From Erwinia psidii (lineage in GTDB: Bacteria; Pseudomonadota; Gammaproteobacteria; Enterobacterales; Enterobacteriaceae), in assembly GCF_003846135.1 (NCBI RefSeq), contig NZ_RHHM01000003.1:124001-188000 (forward strand): 64,000 nt of DNA. The letters are read 5' to 3'. Made by a program: the position numbers and the translations under genes. This document shows, in pieces, positions 39,731-50,146 of this stretch. A model generated the notes under the pieces. That model was not told where the DNA came from, searched no databases, and saw nothing but the letters and a program-made list of their open reading frames with translations. Positions within the stretch are counted from its first letter, which is position 1. Each line of letters opens with the position of its first letter.

Positions 39731-40609
39731 TCAGGCCGGTTCGAGCGTGGCAAACACGCTGACCAGCAGCACCACCAACGCGGCAAGTAAAATTTCTGCC
39801 AGCGTGGTCAGGATAAAGACGTAACGAACACTGTCGCCACGGTGCTGAAAACGGGGAACCAGAACGTAACGATTAAACAGCGCTGCCAGGCACATTCCGC
39901 CCACCAGCGACGTTTTCAACAATAGCAGTTGGGTGTAAAGGTGAAAACCTGACGGTGGCCAGCCAAGTATCAGCAGCGCATTCAGGATCCCGGTCAGCAA
40001 AACCAGCGCAACAGCAAGATGACCATAGCGTGAATAGCACATCAGCGTTTTCAGCGCATCATAGCGGGTATCAGGCTGGCGGGCTGTGTGCATCAGCAGC
40101 AGCACCGGAATCAACCCCCCGCCCCAAAACGCGGCAGACATCAGATGTATCACCTGACTGGTGCGATGTATGACGCCCGTCATACCATCAGACATGGCTG
40201 CGTGGCCAGTAAATCCCAGCGCGATGAGTTGGGCAACACCACTTAATAACCACACCGTTGGCCTGTCTCTGTCGCGGGCAAACAGCGCCAACACGCCTGT
40301 CACCGCAGCGATCAGTTGCCATTGCCAGACCCGACCAACGTGTGTTTGCAATACCGCCTTCCATAGCGAGAGATGCTGTAAATCCTGCCAACGCTCCGCC
40401 AGCAGCGCTGTTTGACCTGCAAATAGCATGATGATACTCAACAGCACGGCAATGGCGCTGGCAACCAGCAGAGGATGAAGCTTCTGCCGCAGATAGCGCC
40501 TGAATCTGACCGGAGCCAGTACGGCACTGAAAACACTACAACCGGTTAACGACATCAGCGCCAAAAAATAGAGCCAGCGGCAGAGCATGTAAAACAGGCT
40601 GAAGGACAT
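39731..40609 (-). CDS. yebZ: Copper resistance membrane protein CopD (YebZ)
   Basis: 292 residues, about eight transmembrane helices, CopD family. It includes HAAMSDGMTGVIHRTSQVIH and LMSAAFWGGGLIPVLLLM, which carry the conserved His and Trp residues of the family. With CopC it is thought to bring copper across the inner membrane. One base separates it from copC upstream and 54 bp from yebY downstream. Confidence 0.93.
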   Translation of the reverse strand: MSFSLFYMLCRWLYFLALMSLTGCSVFSAVLAPVRFRRYLRQKLHPLLVASAIAVLLSIIMLFAGQTALLAERWQDLQHLSLWKAVLQTHVGRVWQWQLIAAVTGVLALFARDRDRPTVWLLSGVAQLIALGFTGHAAMSDGMTGVIHRTSQVIHLMSAAFWGGGLIPVLLLMHTARQPDTRYDALKTLMCYSRYGHLAVALVLLTGILNALLILGWPPSGFHLYTQLLLLKTSLVGGMCLAALFNRYVLVPRFQHRGDSVRYVFILTTLAEILLAALVVLLVSVFATLEPA

Positions 40610-40610
40610 C

Positions 40611-40976
40611 TCACTTCACGCTGAAGCTATACGTTCCGCTGGTTTTATGGCCATCTGTTGAGAGTACATGCCAGTTAACCTGATAAAGCCCACTGACCAG
40701 CGGTTTTTCCAGTGGCACAATCATCTGATTATGCTGTTGCGGTGCCCGTTGCGCTTTCGCCAGCGGCACAGATTTCTGACCGGCATCCGTCAGGTCAACA
40801 CCGCTAAAGGCGGGTTCGATATCTTCCGAGAAGGTTAATGTAAGCGCCTGCGGAGAGGCGGTCACCCTGGCATTTGCCGCCGGATACTGACTTTTAAGGT
40901 GAGCGTGAGCAAAAACCTGTGGAGAGAAAGCACCCGCCAACAGGGCAGAGATGAAAAAGACAGAGAATTTACGCAT
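40611..40976 (-). CDS. yobA: Periplasmic copper-binding protein CopC (YobA)
   Basis: 121 residues, with a signal peptide ending FSPQVFA so the mature protein starts HAHLKSQYPAA; the N-terminal histidine is the CopC Cu(II) ligand. The second conserved site appears in LSTDGHKTSGTYSF near the C-terminus. It is first gene of copC–copD(–yebY), minus strand. No CueR or CusR box was confirmed in the 160 bp upstream. Confidence 0.94.
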   Translation of the reverse strand: MRKFSVFFISALLAGAFSPQVFAHAHLKSQYPAANARVTASPQALTLTFSEDIEPAFSGVDLTDAGQKSVPLAKAQRAPQQHNQMIVPLEKPLVSGLYQVNWHVLSTDGHKTSGTYSFSVK

Positions 40977-41139
40977 CAGATCGTATCATCCTGAGCAGAG
41001 CAGCCCGTTCGCTGCGGTAAGGCGAAAAGGATACTCCGCTTAAAATAAGGTGTCGAGCAGATCAGAGCCACCACCAACCGGCACACTTGCGAAATACTGA
41101 CCGGTGCTTTATGTTGGCCTCCGGCATCAGGAGGAACGA

Positions 41140-41370
41140 ATGAATTACAACCTTGCCCGGTTATCCCAGGAAGAAAAAGATAAAGTCAATGTCGATCTGG
41201 CGGCTGCCAGCATCGCCTTCAAAGAGCGTTATAATATGCCCGTCATCGCAGAAGCGGTTGAACGTGAGCAGCCGGAAGCGCTACGTGACTGGTTCCACCA
41301 GCGGCTGGCACATTATCGCCAAAGCTCCCTGAATTTTTCCCGCCTGCCTTATGAGCCAAAACAAAAATAG
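41140..41370 (+). CDS. holE: DNA polymerase III theta subunit HolE
   Basis: 76 residues, exactly the E. coli HolE length, starting [20 protein letters not shown] with AGGAGG 6 bp upstream. The motif [21 protein letters not shown] is family specific. Theta binds and stabilises the DnaQ proofreading subunit of the polymerase core. The open frame extends 12 codons upstream without support. Confidence 0.95.
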   Translation: MNYNLARLSQEEKDKVNVDLAAASIAFKERYNMPVIAEAVEREQPEALRDWFHQRLAHYRQSSLNFSRLPYEPKQK

Positions 41371-41454
41371 CATTTAATACTCGTGTTATTTCCTTGAATT
41401 TCCGTTGTGCTTAGGATGAGATACGGATTCTGAATCAGCCTTGCAGGAGAAGTT

Positions 41455-42198
41455 ATGTCCGTCTGGAGTGTTGCTGCGGCACAGTCAGGATCGCGGCCTG
41501 GAGATATCGACTGGAACATATCGCGACATCTTGAATTTATTCATCAGGCTGCTGAACATCAGGTCAACGTCCTGGTCTTCCCCGAATTATCACTGACCGG
41601 ATATGAGCTGGCACTCAGCCAGCAATTATCAATGAAAATGGACGATCCCAGGCTGGAGCCTTTTTCCACTGCCGCCAGCCAGCATCAGATGACCATTGTG
41701 ATTGGTCTGCCATTGCGCGATGGCGATCACGTCCTGATTTGCGCTCTGGCGTTTCTTGCTGAAGGCACCCGTATGGCCTATGGCAAACGCCATCTTTCTG
41801 GCGATGAGAATCTTTTTTTTCAGCCTGGCACAGGCGTGCCGCTGTTTGGTTATCAGCAACATCATATCGCGCTGGCGGTATGTGCGGATATCAGCGTGAA
41901 AGAATATGCAAAGGACGCCGCGGAGCGCGGAGCAAATCTTTATGCCACCGGCGTTCTGATGTCAGAGAAAAGCTATCAAAAGGGTTTTGACTGTCTGGCA
42001 CGCTGGTCTGCAGATTATAATATGGCGGTGCTGATGGCCAATCATGCCCTGCCGACGGGTGGTTATAACAGTGCAGGTAAAAGCGCAATCTGGAACGATC
42101 GCGGGCAGCAGGTCGTCGTCGGTGGCCGTGGCGAAGCACTGGTGATTGCCAGACGCACGGAGAAAGGTTGGCAGGGTGAAACGCATTTATTACGCTAA
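41455..42198 (+). CDS. Carbon-nitrogen hydrolase (nitrilase superfamily)
   Basis: 247 residues. The catalytic triad of the superfamily is visible: E44 in VFPELSLTGYE, K111 in YGKRHLSGDE and C143 in ALAVCADISV. A preceding GCAGGAGAAG site supports the ATG. Members are cytosolic amidases; the natural amide substrate cannot be told, though the size is that of omega-amidase and N-carbamoyl hydrolase-like proteins. It lies between holE and exoX, where E. coli K-12 has no nitrilase gene that I recall. Confidence 0.88.
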   Translation: MSVWSVAAAQSGSRPGDIDWNISRHLEFIHQAAEHQVNVLVFPELSLTGYELALSQQLSMKMDDPRLEPFSTAASQHQMTIVIGLPLRDGDHVLICALAFLAEGTRMAYGKRHLSGDENLFFQPGTGVPLFGYQQHHIALAVCADISVKEYAKDAAERGANLYATGVLMSEKSYQKGFDCLARWSADYNMAVLMANHALPTGGYNSAGKSAIWNDRGQQVVVGGRGEALVIARRTEKGWQGETHLLR

Positions 42199-42224
42199 TC
42201 CATAGTGGCGGACAGGGAAATATT

Positions 42225-42887
42225 ATGTTGCGTGTAATTGATACTGAAACCTGTGGCCTGCACGGCGGGATTGTCGAAGTAGCCTCAGTGGATGTAATTG
42301 ATGGCAGGATCGGCAATCCGATGAGCGATCTGATTTGCCCGGACCGCCCAATCAGCGCACAGGCGATGGCTATCCACCGTATTACGGAGTCAATGGTGGC
42401 GGGAAAACCAACCATCGAACAGGCCATCAGTCGCTATCACGGCAGCGCTTATTACGTTGCTCATAACGCCAGTTTTGACCGCAGAATGTTACCGGAGATG
42501 CCTGGCGAATGGATTTGTACCATGACGCTGGCAAAAGGCCTGTGGCCTGGCCAAAAATATGGCAATCAGGCATTGCGTAAATTCCTGCAGCTTGACGTTA
42601 CCACGCCGCCCGGTCTGCATGCTCACCGTGCTTTGTATGACTGTTATGTGACAGCGTCACTTCTTATCCGCATTATGGCGTTTTCCGGCTGGGATGCGCC
42701 AGAGATGGTCAGAAGGATGCAGTCGCGCGGTTCCGATGCGACCTTCCCGTTTGGTAAATACCGCGGCAGTAAAATCGATGAGGTGGCTAAGCGCGATCCC
42801 GGCTATCTGAAATGGATGCTGAAAAACATTCCTGATCTGAAAGCCGGTCTGCGTGGTGCCCTGGAACGGGCACTGTCAGCCGACTGA
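42225..42887 (+). CDS. exoX: Exodeoxyribonuclease X
   Basis: 220 residues. DEDD/DnaQ-like 3'–5' exonuclease with the Exo I motif IDTETCG (D6, E8), Exo II in AHNASFDRRML and Exo III in HAHRALYDCYVTA. The C-terminal FPFGKYRGSKIDEVAKRDPGYLKWM domain is the ExoX-type helical tail. It works in methyl-directed mismatch repair and recombination. An exoX–ptrB convergent pair is conserved. Confidence 0.96.
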   Translation: MLRVIDTETCGLHGGIVEVASVDVIDGRIGNPMSDLICPDRPISAQAMAIHRITESMVAGKPTIEQAISRYHGSAYYVAHNASFDRRMLPEMPGEWICTMTLAKGLWPGQKYGNQALRKFLQLDVTTPPGLHAHRALYDCYVTASLLIRIMAFSGWDAPEMVRRMQSRGSDATFPFGKYRGSKIDEVAKRDPGYLKWMLKNIPDLKAGLRGALERALSAD

Positions 42888-42930
42888 CATCGCGCACCGG
42901 CTCTCCCTTAAACGCGGCATAACGACCGAC

Positions 42931-42957
42931 AGGCAGCACCAGACGTGCTGCCTTTAG
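42931..42957 (+). terminator. Terminator of exoX
   Basis: A 9-bp stem AGGCAGCAC (42931–42939) with GTGCTGCCT (42945–42953), followed by TTAG. It is also suited to the converging ptrB. Confidence 0.7.
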
Positions 42958-42990
42958 AACCCGCATGCGGCAGTTCTTTGCCATTATCCC

Positions 42991-45042
42991 TCAGCCACCT
43001 GTCCGCTGCGCCAGCGCAATCAGGAAGGTAAATTCTTCCGCCACACCCTCATAAAATGTGAATCGGCCTGACTTTCCTCCGTGCCCGGAATCCATATCCG
43101 TTTTGAGAATTAAAAGATTATCATCCGTTTTGACATCACGCAGTTTAGCCACCCACTTCGCCGGCTCCCAGTATTGTACCTGAGAGTCATGCAGCCCGGT
43201 GGTCACCAGCATATGCGGGTAAGGTTGCGCCGTGATGCAATCACAGGGACTGTACTGGCGGATATAACGGTAGAACTGCTCGTCTGCAGGATTACCCCAT
43301 TCATCATACTCCCCGGTGGTCAACGGGATTGACTCATCGAGCATGGTGGTCAGCACGTCCACGAACGGTACCTGTGCCACAATGCCGTGAAAACAGGATG
43401 GCGCCATATTTACCACCGCGCCCATCAACAGCCCTCCGGCACTGCCGCCCATCGCATACAGCTTCTGCGGATCGCCATACCCCTGTTTCACCAGGGCATC
43501 GGTAACATCAATAAAATCGTAAAACGTATTCATTTTATTGAGAAGCTTACCATCCTCATACCACTGTTGGCCCAGTTCACCGCCGCCGCGAATATGCGCC
43601 AGCGCAAAGACAAACCCCCGGTCCAGCAAACTCAGACGGCTTGCGCTGAAGTCGGCATCCATACTGCTGCCATAAGCGCCATAACCATATACCAGCATGG
43701 GGTTTTTGCCCGGCCGGTAATGCTCACGGTGATAAACCAGCGATACCGGCACTTCAACCCCGTCACGCACGGTGATCCACAGTCGTTCACTGCAATATTT
43801 ACTGGCGTTGAAGCCCTTTACTTCCGTCTGCTTGAGGATTTGCCTGTCGCCGCTGTCCATATCCAGCTCAAACAGTGTGTCAGGTGTGGTCATTGAGGAA
43901 TAGCCATAGCGCAAACGGCCTGTCTCAGGCGTGGGATTGTAAGAGAGCCAGGTCACACAGGCCGGATCGTCAAAAGCAATCACCGTATCACTGCCGGTTT
44001 TCCGGCAGATCTGGCGCAGCCGGGTCTGGCCAAGTTCCCGCTCCTGCACAACCAGCCAGTCACGAAACAGGCTGAAATCTTCCAGCAAAACGGGCGTGCG
44101 TGCCGGGATAAGGGTTTGCCAGCCCTCCTCGTCTGCAACATCGCTGCGGTAGAGAGCAAAATTCTTTCCCTCACGGTTGGAACGAACGTAAAAATGCTGC
44201 TGATAGTGGTCCAGCGTGTACTCATGATCTTTTCGACGGGGGCAAAACATTTGCGGTTTAGCGTCGGCAGAGTGCGCATCCAGCAACAAAATTTCGCTGG
44301 TGGTGGTGCTGTTCAGACCAATCAGCACAAACGCTTCAGAGGTGGTTTTGGACAGGCTGACATAAAAGGTGTCATCCTGCTCCTGATACACCAGCTCATC
44401 GTCCTGCGTGGACGTGCCGGGTCGGTGACGCCACACCTGCCAGGGTAGCAGGGTTTTCCTGTCTTTCAGCACATAATAGAAGGTGCTGCTGTCGCTGCCC
44501 CAGGTAAAACCGGAAGAGACGTTTTCCAGCACTTCCGGGTACCAGTCGCCGGTAAGCAGGTTGCAGAAACGGATGCTGTACTGGCGACGTGACCGGTAAT
44601 CTTCAGCTACCGCAAGCAGCTGATTATCCGGGCTGACGCCGATCCCGCCGAGAGTATAAAAATCAGCGTCTGCCGCACGCTGATTACAGTCCAGCAGGGT
44701 TTCCCACTGTTCCGGCGTCGCGGTATTTTCTGGCTGGCGGGTATAAATTGTGTACTCTTTGCCCTCCTCATAACGACTCTGATAACGCCAGCCTTTACGG
44801 ACGTAAGGGACGGAAAACTCACGTTGCGGGATGCGCTCAATAATTTCCTTCAGCACTTCCTGCTGTAATGCCAGATGCGGTGCCATCATCTGACTACCGT
44901 ATTCATTTTCAGCATTAAGATAATCAAGTACCGCCGGATTTTCACGCTGGTCGTCGCGCAGCCAGTAGTAATCATCGCAGCGGGTTTCACCATGAAGGGT
45001 CATGCTGAAGGGAATTTTTCTGGCCATTGGTGGCTTTATCAT
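42991..45042 (-). CDS. ptrB: Oligopeptidase B PtrB
   Basis: 683 residues. An N-terminal beta-propeller domain and a C-terminal alpha/beta-hydrolase of the S9A prolyl-oligopeptidase family. Nucleophile S534 in GGSAGGLL, and the histidine near the C-terminus in [11 protein letters not shown]. It cleaves oligopeptides after Arg and Lys in the cytosol. Length and end match E. coli (686). Confidence 0.97.
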   Translation of the reverse strand: MIKPPMARKIPFSMTLHGETRCDDYYWLRDDQRENPAVLDYLNAENEYGSQMMAPHLALQQEVLKEIIERIPQREFSVPYVRKGWRYQSRYEEGKEYTIYTRQPENTATPEQWETLLDCNQRAADADFYTLGGIGVSPDNQLLAVAEDYRSRRQYSIRFCNLLTGDWYPEVLENVSSGFTWGSDSSTFYYVLKDRKTLLPWQVWRHRPGTSTQDDELVYQEQDDTFYVSLSKTTSEAFVLIGLNSTTTSEILLLDAHSADAKPQMFCPRRKDHEYTLDHYQQHFYVRSNREGKNFALYRSDVADEEGWQTLIPARTPVLLEDFSLFRDWLVVQERELGQTRLRQICRKTGSDTVIAFDDPACVTWLSYNPTPETGRLRYGYSSMTTPDTLFELDMDSGDRQILKQTEVKGFNASKYCSERLWITVRDGVEVPVSLVYHREHYRPGKNPMLVYGYGAYGSSMDADFSASRLSLLDRGFVFALAHIRGGGELGQQWYEDGKLLNKMNTFYDFIDVTDALVKQGYGDPQKLYAMGGSAGGLLMGAVVNMAPSCFHGIVAQVPFVDVLTTMLDESIPLTTGEYDEWGNPADEQFYRYIRQYSPCDCITAQPYPHMLVTTGLHDSQVQYWEPAKWVAKLRDVKTDDNLLILKTDMDSGHGGKSGRFTFYEGVAEEFTFLIALAQRTGG

Positions 45043-45141
45043 TACTGGTGCCTGCTGAATCAGTTAGGTCTGATTAGTGTGGCAGTTGAGCCAGCAAATG
45101 TCAGCCGACAGGCGGGTTTCTCTGCCGAATAATCAGACAGA

Positions 45142-45158
45142 TGGGGGCACAGCCCCCA
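45142..45158 (-). terminator. Hairpin downstream of yebE
   Basis: A 7-bp stem TGGGGGC/GCCCCCA with a 3-base loop just past the yebE stop. It has no T-tract, so termination is only inferred. Confidence 0.4.
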
Positions 45159-45166
45159 CCTTATGC

Positions 45167-45820
45167 TCAGACAGACAGTTTTTGCTTCTCAGTTTGAATA
45201 TCGTTGGCAATACTTTCACGCACATCGCCGGGGATATTTAATGCATCGCCCAGCGCCCCGAGGTAGCTACACTCCATAAAATGATCAACATCGATGACCA
45301 GATTACTGAGGAACCAGATCTCCAACGCTTCTTCCTCGTTACTGACGTCCCCAGCCAGCTTATGCGGGTCCAGCGGCATTTCAATCGCCTGCTGAATTAA
45401 CCGTTCTCCTTCAGCACCCAGACCTGCCTGCTGAATATGCCGATCGATCGCCTGCCTTTCATCATTATCAATATGCCCATCGCTTTTGGCAGCGAAAACC
45501 AGCGCCTGCACCAGACGTTCTGCACGGCGTTGCGCGGAAGAATATTGCTGACCATACTCTGGCTGGCCGCGGTGTGCTTCACCAAGGCGCTGCCTGTATT
45601 TATTCCACAGAAGCGCTCCGGCAGCCGCACTGCCGCCAATCATTAAGGCATTTTTACCGTACTTACTCAGCAAATTACGCGAAGACTTACTGGCAATCAG
45701 TAAACCGGCCAGCCCGCCAAGCGCACCGGGTGCCAGCATTTTACTTAATCCCCCTGCACCACTTTCTCCCTGCTTACTGTTGCCCAACACATTTTGAATT
45801 TGTTTCAGCCAGTCAGACAT
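45167..45820 (-). CDS. yebE: YebE inner-membrane protein (DUF533)
   Basis: 217 residues from ATG 45818–45820 (MSDWLKQIQNVLGNSKQGES). A hydrophobic glycine- and alanine-rich region (about 30–70, GALGGLAGLLI and IGGSAAAGALLWNKY) precedes the TerB-like helical domain (about 95–217, AKSDGHIDNDERQAIDRHIQ). Function is unknown; in E. coli it belongs to the Cpx envelope-stress response. It is upstream of ptrB on the same strand. Confidence 0.93.
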   Translation of the reverse strand: MSDWLKQIQNVLGNSKQGESGAGGLSKMLAPGALGGLAGLLIASKSSRNLLSKYGKNALMIGGSAAAGALLWNKYRQRLGEAHRGQPEYGQQYSSAQRRAERLVQALVFAAKSDGHIDNDERQAIDRHIQQAGLGAEGERLIQQAIEMPLDPHKLAGDVSNEEEALEIWFLSNLVIDVDHFMECSYLGALGDALNIPGDVRESIANDIQTEKQKLSV

Positions 45821-46063
45821 CGTATTTCCTTTCAATAACAGAAAACCACAGGGTAGAGCGCCCCGTGTCAGAAAGCGTCAAGTCAGGAAAAAAACCGAAA
45901 AAATCGGTGAAAATTTACCAATAACAAAAGGCCACTATACTTTGCACGATAACAATTACCCAATGTATTTTGACCCGGTTATATCTGCTGGCCCTGAACA
46001 TATCCAGCCGCTTCCCGTCTTTCACCACAGTGATTCACCACCAGAACGCCTCAGAGGAAAACA

Positions 46064-46900
46064 ATGCGCTTTACTGACAATCCGCTATTTATCAATACGG
46101 TTATTTTAGGGGGAACGCCTGAAGAGAAAATTCAGGCAGCCGCACAGGCAGGCTTCAGCCAGATTGAGCTATGGCGGCAGGATGTGCAGGCGGCAAAGCT
46201 CAATGCCGCCGGAGTTGCCGGGCTGCTTGATGAAGAAAATCTGACCCTGACGGATTATCAGGTGTTGCTGGATTTTGATGGTGCGCCGGTTAAATCACGG
46301 CAAAGTAAGCGCAGGGAAGCCCTGTTGATGCTCGACACTGCGGTTGCGTTAGGTGCCAGCACCTTATTAACCCCTGCCTCAACCGCAGATGACTGCATTG
46401 CAGAGCGTGAAGAGGACGACATTCGCTGGCTGGTAAAAGAAGCCGCAAAGCGCGGGCTGAGGGTAGCGCTGGAAGCGATGGCCTGGAGCACCCATATCAG
46501 TGACACTGCCGCCGCCTGGCGAATGGTAAAGCGTATTGACCAGCCAAATCTGGGGCTGGTGGTGGATGCCTTTCACATCTTTGTCCGCAAGCGTGGCGTG
46601 GAGGATCTGGCCGGGATCCCGGTAGATAAAATTTTTTTGGTTCAGCTTTCCGACCTCTCAGAACTGCCACCTGAGAAGGCGTTGGTGGCCACCGCACGTC
46701 ACGAGCGACTGTTGCCAGGAGAGGGTATTTTTCCACTGCATACCCTGCTGGATTATCTGGACGCAAAAGGTTACTGCGGACCACTGGGACTGGAGGTGTT
46801 TAACGATAATCTCCAGCGTCGGCCCGCTGCCGACGTGGCAAAAGAAGCCATGTCGGCACTGAAATCGTGTTGGAGCAGGGCAAGGTCACAACCCATCTGA
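46064..46900 (+). CDS. Sugar phosphate isomerase/epimerase-like TIM-barrel protein
   Basis: 278 residues, AP-endonuclease-2 / xylose-isomerase-like family. Putative metal ligands are E137 (ALEAMAWST), D168 and H171 (VVDAFHIF) and a C-terminal glutamate in GLEVFNDN. Together with the LPGEGIFPLHTLLDYL motif this resembles 3-dehydroshikimate dehydratase/IolE-type enzymes. Metabolic role and substrate are unknown. A promoter is likely in 45821–46063. No E. coli counterpart is known to me between yebE and yebG. Confidence 0.85.
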   Translation: MRFTDNPLFINTVILGGTPEEKIQAAAQAGFSQIELWRQDVQAAKLNAAGVAGLLDEENLTLTDYQVLLDFDGAPVKSRQSKRREALLMLDTAVALGASTLLTPASTADDCIAEREEDDIRWLVKEAAKRGLRVALEAMAWSTHISDTAAAWRMVKRIDQPNLGLVVDAFHIFVRKRGVEDLAGIPVDKIFLVQLSDLSELPPEKALVATARHERLLPGEGIFPLHTLLDYLDAKGYCGPLGLEVFNDNLQRRPAADVAKEAMSALKSCWSRARSQPI

Positions 46901-46986
46901 GTAATAACTGCCTGTGCCGAAGGGTGTCTGTCGAGTGACGTTCGTCGTGGGTGACAGACCTGCCATGTTACGTTCAGCTGGCAGGC

Positions 46987-47364
46987 TCAGGCCGCTTTGT
47001 TCGCCCGGAGTTTTTTTGCCGGACGGGCAACTTCCTGCCCGGTTTCGCTATGCTCCTCTGCGTCGGACAGTGGTTGACTTTCCTCCACGGTCTCGGCTTC
47101 ACTTTCTTCTGCCGGATGCGCCGTCAATTCCGGCTGTCTGCTGGTACGCAGAATATGCTGAAGCACATCTTTATTTTCTGCAAGGAACAGTCCCAACGCC
47201 TCACGCTGTTCTTCATCTATTGTCAGAGGCGCCGCGCAAAGCCAGTCGGAGAAAACTTCCGCCATGTCCAACATTTTGTCGTAAGCATCCGCTTCTTTTT
47301 TACTGGCGAAAGTCATTTTTTCATCACCTTTTCTGACCACAACATATTTGATTTCAACAGCCAT
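46987..47364 (-). CDS. yebG: DNA damage-inducible protein YebG
   Basis: 125 residues from ATG 47362–47364 ([20 protein letters not shown]); E. coli YebG is 96, so this one has a longer acidic C-terminal tail ending in [10 protein letters not shown] perfect LexA box lies 20 bp upstream, supporting SOS control. It is divergent from purT. Molecular function is unknown. Confidence 0.95.
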   Translation of the reverse strand: MAVEIKYVVVRKGDEKMTFASKKEADAYDKMLDMAEVFSDWLCAAPLTIDEEQREALGLFLAENKDVLQHILRTSRQPELTAHPAEESEAETVEESQPLSDAEEHSETGQEVARPAKKLRANKAA

Positions 47365-47383
47365 CGTACCCACCTCAATTTAA

Positions 47384-47399
47384 CTGTATTTTTATACAG
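47384..47399. promoter_or_regulatory. LexA (SOS) box of yebG
   Basis: CTGTATTTTTATACAG has both CTGT and ACAG half-sites at the correct 8-bp spacing, with an AT-rich centre. It sits 20 bp before the yebG start. Confidence 0.9.
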
Positions 47400-47445
47400 T
47401 ATAGCAGCGATAATTTCTGTTCTCAAGCCTGTAAAGCAGATGTAT

Positions 47446-47461
47446 ACGCAATCGTTTTCTT
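47446..47461. promoter_or_regulatory. PurR box of purT
   Basis: ACGCAATCGTTTTCTT matches the ACGCAAACGTTTGCGT PurR consensus at most positions and lies 40 bp before purT, which is purine-repressed in E. coli. Confidence 0.75.
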
Positions 47462-47501
47462 TTATACTGCACGCGTTTTTCCATCCAATCAGGTAGACAT
47501 T

Positions 47502-48680
47502 ATGACAACTATTGGTACTGCACTGCGACCCGCCGCGACTCGTGTAATGCTGTTAGGTTCGGGTGAACTTGGCAAAGAAGTGGCGCTGGAGTGCCAGCGA
47601 TTAGGGGTGGAAGTGATCGCGGTGGATCGCTACGCCGATGCGCCTGCGATGCATGTTGCACACCGCAGCCATATCGTCAATATGCTGGATGGTGAAGCCT
47701 TAAAAGCACTGGTGGCACTGGAACGCCCTGATTACATCGTGCCGGAAATTGAAGCTATCGCCACCGATATGCTGATCGAGCTGGAAAATCAGGGACAGCG
47801 GGTGATACCCACCGCCCGTGCCGCTCGTCTGACCATGAACCGGGAAGGCATTCGTCGGCTGGCCGCTGAAGAGCTGATGCTGCCTACCTCAACCTACTGC
47901 TTTGCGGACGATGAGCAGACTTTCCGCCAGGCGGTGAAGGAAACCGGATTCCCGTGCATCGTTAAACCAGTGATGAGTTCATCCGGTAAAGGACAGAGTT
48001 TTATCCGTGAGATATCACAGCTGGATGCGGCCTGGCGCTATGCGCAACAGGGAGGGCGTGCCGGCGCTGGCCGGGTGATCGTGGAAGGTGTGGTGACATT
48101 TGATTTTGAGATCACTCTGCTGACGGTCAGCGCAGTGGATGGCATTCATTTTTGCGCCCCCATTGGCCACCGCCAGGAAGATGGCGACTATCGGGAATCC
48201 TGGCAGCCTCAGCAGATGAGCGACCTCGCTCTGCAACGTGCACAGGCTATAGCAAAACGTGTGGTAAGCGCGCTGGGTGGTCATGGTCTGTTTGGCGTTG
48301 AGCTGTTCGTTAGCGGCGATGAGGTGATATTCAGCGAAGTCTCTCCGCGCCCACACGATACCGGTATGGTAACGCTTATTTCGCAGGATTTGTCAGAGTT
48401 TGCCCTGCATGTTCGCGCGTTCCTTGGTCTGCCGGTTGGAGGGATCCGCCAGTACGGCCCGTCAGCGTCGGCAGTGATCCTGCCCGAGCTTAAGAGCGAC
48501 AACGTTCGCTTTGCCCGGCTGGATGAGGTGCTGGGTGCCGGGCTGCAGCTGCGCCTGTTTGGCAAGCCTGAAATACTCGGCAGGCGTCGTCTTGGCGTGG
48601 CGCTGGCAACGGGTGACACGGTAAGTGAGGCGGTTGAGCGCGCTATTCATTGCGCGGCAGGGGTATCCATTAGCGGATAA
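47502..48680 (+). CDS. purT: Formate-dependent phosphoribosylglycinamide formyltransferase PurT
   Basis: 392 residues, ATP-grasp family. It converts GAR to formyl-GAR using formate and ATP, bypassing folate-dependent PurN. The N-terminal [20 protein letters not shown] (Rossmann-like), the ATP-grasp [12 protein letters not shown] loop and [15 protein letters not shown] are intact. A PurR box lies upstream and a strong terminator downstream. Confidence 0.97.
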   Translation: MTTIGTALRPAATRVMLLGSGELGKEVALECQRLGVEVIAVDRYADAPAMHVAHRSHIVNMLDGEALKALVALERPDYIVPEIEAIATDMLIELENQGQRVIPTARAARLTMNREGIRRLAAEELMLPTSTYCFADDEQTFRQAVKETGFPCIVKPVMSSSGKGQSFIREISQLDAAWRYAQQGGRAGAGRVIVEGVVTFDFEITLLTVSAVDGIHFCAPIGHRQEDGDYRESWQPQQMSDLALQRAQAIAKRVVSALGGHGLFGVELFVSGDEVIFSEVSPRPHDTGMVTLISQDLSEFALHVRAFLGLPVGGIRQYGPSASAVILPELKSDNVRFARLDEVLGAGLQLRLFGKPEILGRRRLGVALATGDTVSEAVERAIHCAAGVSISG

Positions 48681-48700
48681 TATTACCGACCGCATCAGCC

Positions 48701-48729
48701 AAAAAGGATGGCTGTATTCCATCCTTTTT
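48701..48729. terminator. Bidirectional terminator between purT and eda
   Basis: A perfect 11-bp stem AAAAAGGATGG (48701–48711) with CCATCCTTTTT (48719–48729), giving T-tracts in both directions. Confidence 0.9.
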
Positions 48730-48776
48730 ATCTTTTACGCGGATGTACGTACCGCCGCACCACGCCGGATCATCGC

Positions 48777-49415
48777 TCAGCCCGCACCAGCAACTGCCTC
48801 TTTCGCCAGACGGGTGATGCGCTCGTACTCACCAGCTTCCAGTGCGTCAGCAGGAACCAGCCAGGATCCGCCAATACAGAGCACACTTTTCAGCGCCAGA
48901 TAGTCACGGTAGTTAGCGGGGGAAATTCCCCCGGTCGGGCAGAAACGTACCTGCGGGAACGGACCCGCAATGGCCTGCAACGACTTTACGCCACCATTGG
49001 CTTCCGCCGGGAAAAATTTAAACTCATGCAGCCCATAATCCATACCGGTCATCAGTTCTGATACCGTACTGATACCGGGGATTAACGGTACTGAACCGGC
49101 AACGGCGGCCTTCAGTAGCGGTTCCGTAAGGCCGGGACTGATGGCAAACTGCACGCCTGCATCCGTTACCGCTTGCAATTGTCCGGCGTTGACCACGGTA
49201 CCTGCTCCGACAATGGCCTCAGGCACCGCATTGATGATTGCTTTTATTGCCTCCATCGCACAGGGGGTGCGCAGCGTGACTTCCAGCACTTTCACACCGC
49301 CAGCCACCAGCGCCCTCGCCATAGGCACCGCGTGTTCCAGCCGGTTTACGACAATCACCGGCACAATCGGCCCGGTGGTCAGGATCTGTTCCGCACTTAT
49401 TTTCCAGTTACTCAT
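48777..49415 (-). CDS. eda: KDPG aldolase / KHG aldolase Eda
   Basis: 212 residues. The Schiff-base lysine K133 ([13 protein letters not shown]) and E45 ([11 protein letters not shown]) are at the same positions as in E. coli. It cleaves 2-keto-3-deoxy-6-phosphogluconate to pyruvate and G3P. In E. coli it follows edd; here edd is absent, so Eda probably serves KDG/hexuronate catabolism (KdgR regulon). It has its own upstream region. Confidence 0.97.
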   Translation of the reverse strand: MSNWKISAEQILTTGPIVPVIVVNRLEHAVPMARALVAGGVKVLEVTLRTPCAMEAIKAIINAVPEAIVGAGTVVNAGQLQAVTDAGVQFAISPGLTEPLLKAAVAGSVPLIPGISTVSELMTGMDYGLHEFKFFPAEANGGVKSLQAIAGPFPQVRFCPTGGISPANYRDYLALKSVLCIGGSWLVPADALEAGEYERITRLAKEAVAGAG

Positions 49416-50146
49416 CGACCTGCTTCTCCTGTCTGGCCAGTCTGTTTGCCATCACTGCAATGGTTGAAAAAAGTGGCACACATTGCTTCCCTGAGGTGAC
49501 GGGTCACCACTCTACAGGATAATAACGGCGCACGTCCATGTGTCTTTTTATTTTTTAAAACAGCGGTTCATTTAAATTAAATCTATGACTCAGGCTGAAT
49601 AAGGCCGGTGGCAGGGACTGGCAATGTCACTGTGGAGTTTGATGAAATGGCAGTCTGAAATTGCCGCACGGATCGGCAACGATGACCGCTCCTTTGGGCA
49701 ATAATTCATTCAGGCAGGCCTGAGGTATCAGACGGGTATTTTACGGATGATTAATACGCCATAAACACCGTCACATCAGTATCGGGCGATTATATCTCCC
49801 CGGCACTACTGCCTCCTGCAAAAATACCTCAGACTAACGGTGAACAATCCGCCAGGCGATGCATGGTGTTTCAGTGCGCTAATTCGCCAGAGCGATGCTG
49901 TATTGCCGTATTGCTGACGCATATTGCAGCAATCGACAGCATGCCATTTCAGAAAACAGCGGCGCACATCGCGCCGGGAAAAATGGCAGTCGGCATCAAA
50001 ACGCCACGGCCTGTCCTGATGTTTCAAACAAAGGAGGGCGGAGAGCGTGCACAGACACTCTCCGCTGATGGTGATCACAACAAGATGGGAAGTGGTTTTT
50101 TACCACCCGTTACAGCCCGGAGGGCCTGCAAACAGATGGTGCAGGG
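49416..50146. other. 731-bp gap where edd would be expected; no gene recognised
   Basis: I searched both strands for 6-phosphogluconate dehydratase motifs and found none, nor any ORF with coding-like character. It contains a GGTGACGGGTCACC palindrome (49495–49508) 80 bp upstream of eda and a hairpin with stem CGGAGAG/CTCTCCG near 50039–50064, possibly the zwf terminator. The rest shows no structure I can name. Confidence 0.6.
49495..49508. promoter_or_regulatory. Palindrome upstream of eda, possible operator
   Basis: GGTGACGGGTCACC is a perfect 6-bp inverted repeat with a 2-bp centre, 80 bp before the eda start. It does not match KdgR or HexR consensus, so the protein that might bind it is unknown. 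Confidence 0.3.

Noticed and set aside
49621-49733. Minus-strand stretch reading LNELLPKGAVIV, faintly like an IS630-type transposase
   Set aside because: Only about 30 codons, no DDE residue that fits, no terminal inverted repeats; probably chance.
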